Shown piece by piece: positions 15,282 through 21,070 of a stretch of 21,070 nucleotides of DNA (position 1 is its first letter; each line of letters begins with the position of its first letter). The DNA is from an uncultured Sutterella sp. (lineage in GTDB: Bacteria; Pseudomonadota; Gammaproteobacteria; Burkholderiales; Burkholderiaceae_F). A model generated the notes under the pieces. That model was given only the letters and a program-made list of their open reading frames with translations. It was not told the origin of the DNA and did not search any database. The stretch spans positions 1 to 21,070 of the forward strand of contig UQUR01000015.1 in NCBI GenBank assembly GCA_900544345.1. Reading direction: 5' to 3'. Made by a program: the position numbers and the translations under genes.

Positions 15282-16586
15282 TTACTTGGCGAGCGTGCGA
15301 TAGACACAGCGGCTCATCAATTCGAGCGCGTTGGCTAAGCTTTGTTCGTCAAAGTCAAAATGGCTGTTGTGATGGCCGGCACGCAAAGAAGAACCAACTT
15401 GGACATAAGTGCCCTTACCGCCGTTGGCCTGAACCGTACTCATGAAGTGAGAGTAGTCTTCAGAAGCACCGAAGTTTTGTTCTTCGATCACTTCGTCGAA
15501 ACAGCCCATATCACGAGCTTCTTCGGCAACAACCTTGGCCACTTCGAGATCGGATTCACCACTCTTTGTGCCACCCTTGATGTCGATCGAATAACCGCAG
15601 CCCCACATTTCGGCAGCAGCCTTGGCGATGCGACGGACCTCACCGAACATGTATTCGTCCAAAGCAGACGTAATACCGCGGGTTTCCAAAACGAGCACAG
15701 CCTTGGGTGGAATAACGTTGCGGCCTTCACCGCCGTTGAGCTTACCGACGGTAATACGCGTATCACCTTTACCGGAGCGCGGAATGGCGTGCATATTCAA
15801 AAGAGCCGTTGCAGCAGACAACAAAGCATTCTTACCTTCTTCAGGGGCGTTGCCAGCATGAGCAGGTACACCCGTAAAGGTAATGTCAGCCTTCGTGGTT
15901 GCCAAGAAATTCTTCGTACCACAAATCACCTTGCCCATCTTGTTGGCTTGGAAACCAATGTGCATACCGAAGATTTCATCAACACCTTCCACAGCACCGG
16001 CTTTTTCCATCGGCATAGCGCCGCGGACACCTTCTTCGGCCGGTTGGAAAATGAAGCGGATCTTGCCCTTGAATTGGTCGCGCATGGAAGCCACAACTTC
16101 AGCCAAAGCCAGACCGATAGCCATATGACCGTCGTGGCCGCAGGCGTGCATAGCACCCTTGTTGACAGAGGCAAAGCCTTCAACATTGGGACGGTGATCA
16201 GCGTCAGAGCATTCGCTCACATCGTTGCAGTCCATATCGAAACGCACGGCAAGGAAAGGACCTTCACCGCCGAAGTCCATGTCTGCCCAAAAGCCGGTCA
16301 AACCGCCTTCCATCTTGGCAACGAGTTCGGGATCTGCACCTTGAGCAATGGCTCGTTCCATATGGGCACGCAACGCATCGGCAGAGGGCACACCCATCAT
16401 GGCTTCACGGCAAACTGCCTTTTCACCCATGGTGATGGTGTAGCCCAATTCCTGCATCTTCTTGATAGCCATAGAAGCAGTGCGGAATTCCGTCCAACCG
16501 GATTCCGGGTGCTTGTGCAAATCACGGCGAACCTTAGCAAGATTCGGGATCAATTCCTCAACTTTTTTCTTCAGATCTTGATTCAT
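15282..16586 (-). CDS. M20-family amidohydrolase, AbgA-like (p-aminobenzoyl-glutamate hydrolase subunit A type)
   Basis: A 434-residue M20D metallopeptidase resembling E. coli AbgA over its full length as I recall it, including the opening RRDLHKHPESGWTEFRTA and closing AGHHNSHFDFDEQ. AbgA with AbgB cleaves p-aminobenzoyl-glutamate, a folate breakdown product; related enzymes cut N-acyl amino acids. Metal ligands: Cys149, His151 and His154 in HACGHDGH, Glu184/Glu185 in FQPAEEG, His209 in MHIG and His405/406 near the C-terminus. The start is ATG 16586, with GAGGAGC (16593-16599) 7 bases before it; an upstream ATG at 16601 would lie on that ribosome site. Preference for AAG, GGT, AAC and TTC codons suggests high expression. 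No AbgB or AbgT partner is in the window, so the true substrate is open. Confidence 0.85.
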   Translation of the reverse strand: MNQDLKKKVEELIPNLAKVRRDLHKHPESGWTEFRTASMAIKKMQELGYTITMGEKAVCREAMMGVPSADALRAHMERAIAQGADPELVAKMEGGLTGFWADMDFGGEGPFLAVRFDMDCNDVSECSDADHRPNVEGFASVNKGAMHACGHDGHMAIGLALAEVVASMRDQFKGKIRFIFQPAEEGVRGAMPMEKAGAVEGVDEIFGMHIGFQANKMGKVICGTKNFLATTKADITFTGVPAHAGNAPEEGKNALLSAATALLNMHAIPRSGKGDTRITVGKLNGGEGRNVIPPKAVLVLETRGITSALDEYMFGEVRRIAKAAAEMWGCGYSIDIKGGTKSGESDLEVAKVVAEEARDMGCFDEVIEEQNFGASEDYSHFMSTVQANGGKGTYVQVGSSLRAGHHNSHFDFDEQSLANALELMSRCVYRTLAK

Positions 16587-16611
16587 TGGTCTGCTCCTCA
16601 ATTGTCAGAGA

Positions 16612-16640
16612 GTTATACGATTACCTTCTATTGATTTTAA
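16612..16640 (-). promoter_or_regulatory. Candidate promoter of the M20 hydrolase
   Basis: Reading the minus strand, TATAAC (16617-16612) is a fair -10 and TTAAAA (16640-16635) a poor -35 at 17 bp. The predicted start would leave a leader of about 20 bases carrying the strong GAGGAGC ribosome site. Confidence 0.3.
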
Positions 16641-16691
16641 AGAAATTCATAATTGACTTTCTGGCAAGCAAATGTAAAAACACCTAGTTTT

Positions 16692-16720
16692 TTGTACCAG
16701 ATCAGAGAAAAAGCTATAAG
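16692..16720 (+). promoter_or_regulatory. Promoter of the choloylglycine hydrolase family gene
   Basis: TTGTAC (16692-16697) and TATAAG (16715-16720) are separated by 17 bp, giving a start near 16727 and a leader of about 30 bases. An upstream alternative is TTGACT (16653-16658) / TAAAAA (16675-16680) with a 16-bp spacer. AGGGG just before ATG 16758 is the ribosome site. Confidence 0.5.
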
Positions 16721-16757
16721 ATGGCTGAAGGCATTAAACAATTTAGGGGCCTAAAAA

Positions 16758-17834
16758 ATGAACAACAAAAAATATCTATGGCTCGCTGTCTCTGCCGCCG
16801 TACTTTTTTCTTACCAATCTTTTGCCTGCACAGGCATTAGCCTTCAATCCGAGAAAGCTGATCAGGTTGTTGCGCGCTCCATTGAGTGGGGCTCTTCGGT
16901 TCTAAAATCAAATCTCGTCATTGTGCCGAGAAACACGGTTACGCAAAGCCAAACTGCTTTTGGATCCGGCATGAGCTACCAAAACCGATTGGGTTATGTG
17001 GGGCTTTCAATTGAAGACGAACATTTTGTCGTTGAAGGTCTCAATGAAAAAGGGCTTTCTGCTGGACTTTTTTTCTTTCCGGGTTACGGGAAATATCCGA
17101 GTTATGAGAAAACACTCAGTCAGAAAACTCTCTCAGACATGGAGTTTGTCGCTTGGGTGCTAGGCTCTTTTGAAACAGTAGCCGAAGCGAAGAATACTTT
17201 ACCTCAAATCCGCGTAGCCGAACGCTTTAAAGGTGCAGGCACCGTTCACTATCGAGTGGCTGACCGCACTGGTGCACAAATCGCTATCGAGATTGTTGAC
17301 GGAAAAATGCAACTTTTCGATAACCCGATCGGTGTTTTAACCAATGCTCCGGGATTTCAATGGCACCTTACAAATCTGGTTAACTATATGAACCTCAATC
17401 CGGGGAAAACCGCGCCCGTGCAATGGGGCAACCTTACCTTGCATTCCCCCGGAGTCGGCAGTGGCATGGCAGGACTGCCCGGTGACATCACACCATCGTC
17501 CCGTTTCGTGCGTGCAGCCTTTATGGTATCGACGGCCCCGACCTTAAAAAATGCCGAAGAAACGATTCTCTACAGTTTCAAAATTCTGAATGCTTTTGAA
17601 ATTCCTATCGGTCTAGAACTGCAAAATCGCGATAATCCGACAGGACTTTTAAGTGCTACTCAATGGAGCAGTGCCGCCGATATGACCAATAAGAAGCTTT
17701 ACTACAAAACAATGTCGAATGAAAAAATTCGGTTTGTCAATCTAAATTCGATTGATTTTTCTACTGTGTCTTATCAAAGCCAGCCAATTGATGATGCATC
17801 AACAACGAGTTTTGAGAAAATAAACATCCGTTAA
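16758..17834 (+). CDS. Secreted choloylglycine hydrolase / penicillin V acylase family enzyme
   Basis: A 358-residue N-terminal-nucleophile hydrolase. Family members cleave amide bonds of conjugated bile salts, penicillin V or N-acyl homoserine lactones. A signal peptide (1-23, ending SFA) would be cleaved directly before Cys24, exposing that cysteine as both N-terminus and nucleophile (CTGISL), so the mature enzyme would be periplasmic. Other expected active-site residues: Arg40 and Glu43 in ARSIEWG (Gram-positive bile salt hydrolases have Asp here; Glu is common in Gram-negative relatives), Asn196 in LTNAPGF and Arg249 in SSRFVRAAF. Length is slightly above the usual 320-350 because of the signal peptide. 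It stands alone with its own promoter. Bile salt, beta-lactam or acyl-lactone specificity cannot be told from sequence. Confidence 0.87.
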   Translation: MNNKKYLWLAVSAAVLFSYQSFACTGISLQSEKADQVVARSIEWGSSVLKSNLVIVPRNTVTQSQTAFGSGMSYQNRLGYVGLSIEDEHFVVEGLNEKGLSAGLFFFPGYGKYPSYEKTLSQKTLSDMEFVAWVLGSFETVAEAKNTLPQIRVAERFKGAGTVHYRVADRTGAQIAIEIVDGKMQLFDNPIGVLTNAPGFQWHLTNLVNYMNLNPGKTAPVQWGNLTLHSPGVGSGMAGLPGDITPSSRFVRAAFMVSTAPTLKNAEETILYSFKILNAFEIPIGLELQNRDNPTGLLSATQWSSAADMTNKKLYYKTMSNEKIRFVNLNSIDFSTVSYQSQPIDDASTTSFEKINIR

Positions 17835-17840
17835 TTAAAT

Positions 17841-17858
17841 GGGGCGCCACGGCGCCCC
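17841..17858. terminator. GC-rich hairpin between convergent genes
   Basis: GGGGCGC (17841-17847) pairs with GCGCCCC (17852-17858) around a 4-base loop. On the plus strand it is followed by CGAAAAA, which is not a T-tract. On the minus strand it is followed by ATTTAATTAA, so it fits better as the terminator of the minus-strand AIM24-family gene. Confidence 0.55.
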
Positions 17859-17879
17859 CGAAAAACTGCTCAGGCAACA

Positions 17880-18593
17880 TTATTCATTTTTAGCCGCTTT
17901 ATCTGTCGGCTGATTGGCAAATACCCAATCAAGGAAACCTCCCTTGTTTCTTGAACAAACAATCACTTTCCCCTGCCCTCTAAACTTTAAAACAATTCCT
18001 TCGCCAGTGATTTGACTGTTCACTAGCTTACCGAAAAGTCCAGAATGAGACGTATTGAGGCTTAGTTCATATTGAAGGTGACTGTCCCATGCCACTAAAT
18101 GCCCGTTATCAACAATAAGCGTCTGACCGTCTTTAACTTCTAGCTCGCGAGCTGATCCAAAGCCTGAGACAGCAATCTGGCCGCTTCCCTCAGTTGCCAT
18201 GACAAAAAAGCCGCCTGAATCACCTAAAAGAGCGCGCCCCAATCCTTGAGACTTTACTTGCAGTTCAACTCCTTCGGTAGCTGCTAAAAAGGAACCGTCA
18301 GAAATCATGTATTGTCTTTGTCCGACGTCCAAAATGAGGATATCACCGGGAATATTAGGAGCTAAAAGAACCTCTCCCTCTCCTTTTTCTGCTTCAACAT
18401 ATTGTTGGAAAAAAGTTTCATCGTTTAAGAACTTTCTCGCCAGAGACTTCATGATTCCGCCTCTGCTTTTGCCCTTAAGACTCAAATCTCCATCCATGGC
18501 CACCATGGCATTGGATTCGGCTAAAACTTTTTCACCTTTTTGAAGGCTCACACACAATAAAGGATCAATACTACCGGTGATTTCAAAACGCAT
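17880..18593 (-). CDS. AIM24 / TIGR00266 family protein
   Basis: A 237-residue protein of the AIM24 (TIGR00266, former DUF124) family, a beta-rich fold related to the TRAP-like fold. Bacterial members have no settled function; the yeast namesake is mitochondrial. Typical features are the repeated glycine-rich strand motifs: GGIMKSLARKFL (45-56), GDILILDVGQ (83-92), GFGSAREL (164-171) and LVAWDSHLQYEL. No signal peptide is visible, so it is probably cytoplasmic. AGGAG (18600-18604 on the minus strand) precedes the ATG at 6 bases. It lies 32 bases after the ygiW-like gene and is probably co-transcribed with it, which would put it under the same QseB-type control. Confidence 0.82.
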   Translation of the reverse strand: MRFEITGSIDPLLCVSLQKGEKVLAESNAMVAMDGDLSLKGKSRGGIMKSLARKFLNDETFFQQYVEAEKGEGEVLLAPNIPGDILILDVGQRQYMISDGSFLAATEGVELQVKSQGLGRALLGDSGGFFVMATEGSGQIAVSGFGSARELEVKDGQTLIVDNGHLVAWDSHLQYELSLNTSHSGLFGKLVNSQITGEGIVLKFRGQGKVIVCSRNKGGFLDWVFANQPTDKAAKNE

Positions 18594-18625
18594 TCTTCGC
18601 TCCTATGTCATAAATGCCGTTGAGC

Positions 18626-19015
18626 TTAGCGTACAGGCTTGGCTTCCAATACTTCCAATTCTACCTTTTGACGATGACGGTCTACCTCAGCCAAAATATC
18701 CACTAAAGCATCTTTGGCAATATGAGACCAGTTGTGATCATCATCGAGCTCAGCAATAATCGTGTTTCCTTTTTCGTCCGTAAACTCATACTTGTCATGA
18801 CTAACCTGGCGGGTAAAGCGGCCGCGAACCGTCACTAATTGATCGTCATAACTGTTCTTTTTAACCTCTTCGAGCGACTTCAAAGTGGTTAACTCAAAGC
18901 CCTGCGGCTGAGCCGATTTGCTCACCGGAGCTTCAAAACCGCTAGGGGCTTGGGCCAAAGCAGAGAAAGGAATCACTAAAGCACAAAAGGCGGCAGTTAA
19001 AAGCGTTTTTTTCAT
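18626..19015 (-). CDS. ygiW: YgiW/VisP-type periplasmic OB-fold stress protein
   Basis: A 129-residue BOF (bacterial OB-fold) protein of the YgiW/YdeI/VisP family. The signal peptide ends at ALA (19-21); a short linker and then the OB domain (about 45-127) follow, with DDQLVTVRGRFTRQV, YEFTDEKGNTIIAEL and LVDILAEVD. In Salmonella the homologue VisP is a periplasmic stress protein that contributes to virulence. GGGAGA precedes the ATG at 5 bases. The gene is divergent from qseB, the same arrangement as ygiW-qseBC in E. coli, which strongly supports the identity. The intergenic region carries phased half-sites that probably bind QseB. The AIM24-family gene follows on the same strand. Confidence 0.87.
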   Translation of the reverse strand: MKKTLLTAAFCALVIPFSALAQAPSGFEAPVSKSAQPQGFELTTLKSLEEVKKNSYDDQLVTVRGRFTRQVSHDKYEFTDEKGNTIIAELDDDHNWSHIAKDALVDILAEVDRHRQKVELEVLEAKPVR

Positions 19016-19050
19016 TGTCGTCTCCCATCATTGTTTTTTTAGTTGAGCTC

Positions 19051-19078
19051 AGTGTAACGGTGAAAACTTAGTAAAGAC
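19051..19078 (-). promoter_or_regulatory. Candidate promoter of the ygiW-like gene
   Basis: On the minus strand TACACT (19056-19051) is a plausible -10. The -35 position at 17 bp (19079-19074) has a poor sequence and lies between two of the phased pentamers (19067-19071 and 19078-19082). A weak -35 covered by activator half-sites is typical of promoters activated by OmpR-family regulators. Confidence 0.4.
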
Positions 19079-19104
19079 CTAGTTAAAACTTAGCTCATCC
19101 TAAG
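19067..19104. promoter_or_regulatory. Four 11-bp-phased half-sites, candidate QseB/PmrA-type operator
   Basis: The pentamers CTTAG (19067), CCTAG (19078), CTTAG (19089) and CTAAG (19100) begin exactly 11 bases apart, one per helical turn. OmpR-family regulators of the QseB/PmrA type bind CTTAA-like half-sites as 11-bp direct repeats, so this looks like two adjacent boxes for two dimers. It sits between the divergent ygiW-like and qseB genes, where autoregulation is expected. Binding itself is inferred. Confidence 0.65.
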
Positions 19105-19129
19105 TCTCAGAAACGAATTGAAAATTATG

Positions 19130-19158
19130 TTCGCAAAATGATCAGCTTGAAATACAAT
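19130..19158 (+). promoter_or_regulatory. Candidate promoter of qseBC
   Basis: TTCGCA (19130-19135) matches the -35 consensus at four of six bases and TACAAT (19153-19158) is a good -10, with a 17-bp spacer. The predicted start near 19165 leaves a leader of about 20 bases before ATG 19187. The phased half-sites end about 25 bases upstream of the -35. Confidence 0.5.
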
Positions 19159-19186
19159 GGATGAAAGAACGTGATGGAATTAAAAA

Positions 19187-19870
19187 ATGAGAATTTTATT
19201 AGTTGAAGACGATCCGATGATTGCTCAGGCTGTCAAGGGGGCCCTCACCGATGAAATGTATTCGGTTGAACATGTCGCAAACGGTCGAGACGCACTCATG
19301 ATGCTTTCAGTAAACGATTACGGTTTCGTGCTTTTAGATTTGGGCTTACCTGGTGTTGACGGCATGACTGTCTTAAGAACACTTAGGGCAAACGGACAAG
19401 GGGTGAAAAAAAATCTTCCTGTCATCATTCTGACAGCGCGTGATGGTCTTGATGAGAGGCTCGAAGGCTTAGATGCAGGTGCAGATGACTATCTGGTCAA
19501 ACCCTTTCACATCAGTGAACTTTTGGCAAGAATCCGTGCTGTCTTAAGACGTAAGAATCAGACGACTGACAATGCGCTCACAAACGGCGTGGTTACGCTC
19601 AATACGTCAGAAAAAACAGCAACGCTTGCCTCTTCTTCTGCTCCTATTGTTCTTTCCAGACGAGAGTACTCGCTTCTGGCAGCGCTTTTAGCTAGACCCG
19701 GGACAATTTTATCCAGAAGAAAATTAGAAGAAAGAATTTATGAGCCGGGAGAAGAACCTGAAAGCAATGCCATTGAATACATTATTCACTCTTTAAGAAA
19801 AAAACTTGGCCCCGATGTGATAAAAAACGTACGCGGTTTAGGTTGGATGGTTGAAAAGGCAGGTTCTTGA
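19187..19870 (+). CDS. qseB: OmpR-family response regulator QseB
   Basis: A 227-residue regulator. The receiver has the acidic pair Asp8-Asp9 in VEDDP, phosphorylatable Asp51 in LLDLGLPG and Lys105 in YLVKPF. The C-terminal winged helix (about 125-225) includes LSRREYSLLAALL, the recognition-helix region NAIEYIIHSLRKKL and the terminal strand VRGLGWMVE. Sequence type, an adjacent kinase with overlapping start, and a divergent ygiW-like gene all point to the QseB/PmrA group, which responds through QseC or PmrB-like kinases to envelope signals, metals or catecholamines. The stop codon overlaps the kinase start as TGATG, so the two are translationally coupled. The paralogue PmrA cannot be excluded. 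Confidence 0.88.
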   Translation: MRILLVEDDPMIAQAVKGALTDEMYSVEHVANGRDALMMLSVNDYGFVLLDLGLPGVDGMTVLRTLRANGQGVKKNLPVIILTARDGLDERLEGLDAGADDYLVKPFHISELLARIRAVLRRKNQTTDNALTNGVVTLNTSEKTATLASSSAPIVLSRREYSLLAALLARPGTILSRRKLEERIYEPGEEPESNAIEYIIHSLRKKLGPDVIKNVRGLGWMVEKAGS

Positions 19871-21070
19871 TGCTAATGCGCTCCGATAAGCACTATGGTT
19901 TTGTTAAACGCCTTTTAATTTGGGCGGGATCGGCCGCCTTAATCGTTACGATTCTCTCGGCGGTATCCCTTTTTATCGCTTCATATCACAGAGCGTTTGA
20001 TGAACAGGATGACTTACTCGAGGAAGTCACGGGCGTTTTAGCTCGATTGGATGTCTCAAGACGCAACCCCGGTGCTTTGTGGATGGATGATGATGACTTT
20101 GAAGATTGGTTTACGGTTGATGATCATTCTCCTGAATCAGTTGCTAAAGCAGGCTCCACAATTCTTGTGAGAACCCTCCATGGCGGCGGAAAGGCAATTC
20201 GAGTTATTTTTGACCAGGATCTGCATAACGGTCACCAGACCCTATTGATTTCAGGTACGCCCTACCGATTAAATCTTCTGACGCTTTCTAACGGTCAGCA
20301 TATTGCTGTCGCACAAAAGACAAAAGAAATTGAAAAGATCGCCCGGACGACAGCACTTGCTGCCATCCTTCCTCTATTAGGACTTTCATTTACGATATTT
20401 GTAATTCTTGCGTTCTTACTTTGGTACTCAATGCGACCAATTCGTGATCTCACGAGCTCAATTAACAAGAGACTGCCTGATGATCTAACACCTATTGATC
20501 CACAAGGTCTACCTTCAGAACTATTGCCTTTAGTGGAGGCTTTTAACGGTATATTGGAAAAAATTAAAGTGCTCAGAGAAAATGAGTCAAGATTTGTTGC
20601 GGATGCTACTCATGAATTAAGATCACCTCTTGCTGCTTTGTCACTTCAAGCTGAGCGACTGCAAAGTGCAGCTCTCACCCCTCAAACCCAAAAGCAGGTT
20701 CAAGAACTGCGTCAAAGTATTGATCGAGCCGTCTGCTTAGTAAGTCAGTTACTGAGTCTTAAGCGCGCCCAACAAGATAAAGTCACAGTCAGACAAAAAC
20801 CCGCTAATCTTTCCGAAACGTTATCAATGGTGATTGAGCAAATTTGGGGCGAAGCAGAAAAGAAAAATATTGAAATTGAAGCAATGGGCTTTGATGAACT
20901 TGATCCTCAATCCAATGCCACTGTAAATATTGGTGAGGAAGATCTTTTCAGTCTTTTGCGAAACTTAATGGAAAATGCAGTGAAGTACTGTCCTTCAGGT
21001 TCGCAAGTCAGTATCGAACTCGTTAGCCTTTCTCCTTTTGAAATCAATATCCGTGATAATGGGCCAGGAC
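19870..21070 (+). CDS. qseC: QseC-type sensor histidine kinase, cut by the window end
   Basis: Partial: 400 codons are in the window and the frame is open at the end. Translated from ATG 19870 (a second ATG is at 19876). Transmembrane helix 1 lies at about 16-38, a periplasmic sensor at about 39-158 and helix 2 at about 159-187, followed by a HAMP-like linker (RPIRDL). The phosphoacceptor is His248 in ATHELRSPLAAL; the N-box has Asn365 and Asn369 (RNLMENAVKY), and DNGPG of the nucleotide site is the last thing visible. The glycine-rich lid is missing only because the window stops. The periplasmic domain carries an acidic run of Asp and Glu near residues 72-79 (DDDDFEDW), of the kind that could bind cations. 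It follows qseB with a one-base overlap. Confidence 0.88.
   Translation, partial: MLMRSDKHYGFVKRLLIWAGSAALIVTILSAVSLFIASYHRAFDEQDDLLEEVTGVLARLDVSRRNPGALWMDDDDFEDWFTVDDHSPESVAKAGSTILVRTLHGGGKAIRVIFDQDLHNGHQTLLISGTPYRLNLLTLSNGQHIAVAQKTKEIEKIARTTALAAILPLLGLSFTIFVILAFLLWYSMRPIRDLTSSINKRLPDDLTPIDPQGLPSELLPLVEAFNGILEKIKVLRENESRFVADATHELRSPLAALSLQAERLQSAALTPQTQKQVQELRQSIDRAVCLVSQLLSLKRAQQDKVTVRQKPANLSETLSMVIEQIWGEAEKKNIEIEAMGFDELDPQSNATVNIGEEDLFSLLRNLMENAVKYCPSGSQVSIELVSLSPFEINIRDNGPG

Noticed and set aside
15342..16634. A 430-codon open frame on the plus strand, antisense to the M20 hydrolase
   Set aside because: It mirrors almost the whole length of a well-supported AbgA-like gene, its product shows no family motif, and it lacks a good ribosome site. 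Biased codon use in the real gene explains the lack of stops.

Overview
The window reads as chromosomal DNA of a Gram-negative betaproteobacterium, most likely a low-to-moderate-GC, gut-associated member of the Sutterellaceae (Parasutterella/Turicimonas/Sutterella type). This is an inference from gene content: an RlhA-type U32 protein, CcmC/CcmD, a YgiW(VisP)-QseB-QseC locus, a periplasmic choloylglycine-hydrolase-family enzyme, an argininosuccinate-lyase-like protein and an AbgA-like M20 hydrolase. I see no rRNA or tRNA gene, no CRISPR array, no phage gene and no intact insertion sequence. No intergenic gap exceeds 300 bases.

Layout. (1) Positions 1-4200: two tandem paralogous long-chain acyl-CoA synthetases, each ending at a hairpin terminator. 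A 10-bp-arm inverted repeat lies in front of the second. (2) Positions 4201-7632: a tightly coupled operon of a TatD-family nuclease, a secreted ankyrin-repeat protein and the 23S rRNA hydroxylation protein RlhA. A strong bidirectional terminator follows, possibly ending a small RNA. (3) Positions 7817-8736, minus strand: ccmC-ccmD alone, without the other cytochrome c maturation genes. (4) Positions 8876-13200: a NarL-type response regulator (plus) meets tail-to-tail, with a 4-base overlap, a minus-strand operon of tadA (with an unusual N-terminal extension), ldcA and a hybrid histidine kinase.

(5) Positions 13296-16586: a small secreted protein of unknown function and an argininosuccinate-lyase-like enzyme (plus), convergent on an AbgA-like M20 hydrolase (minus) across a bidirectional terminator. 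(6) Positions 16758-17834: a secreted choloylglycine hydrolase/penicillin V acylase family enzyme. (7) Positions 17880-21070: a ygiW-like OB-fold protein plus an AIM24-family protein (minus) divergent from qseB-qseC (plus, the kinase cut by the window end). The shared intergenic region carries four pentamers phased exactly 11 bp apart, which look like a QseB/PmrA-type operator.

Functionally, the window combines fatty-acid activation, RNA modification (RlhA, TadA), peptidoglycan recycling (LdcA), hydrolysis of amide-linked conjugates (the choloylglycine hydrolase homologue and the AbgA-like enzyme) and two separate two-component systems. I found no single undescribed defence or mobile system. 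The most distinctive items are the phased operator array, the lyase whose catalytic THLQ motif reads TNGV, the extended TadA, the isolated ccmCD pair and a candidate small RNA.
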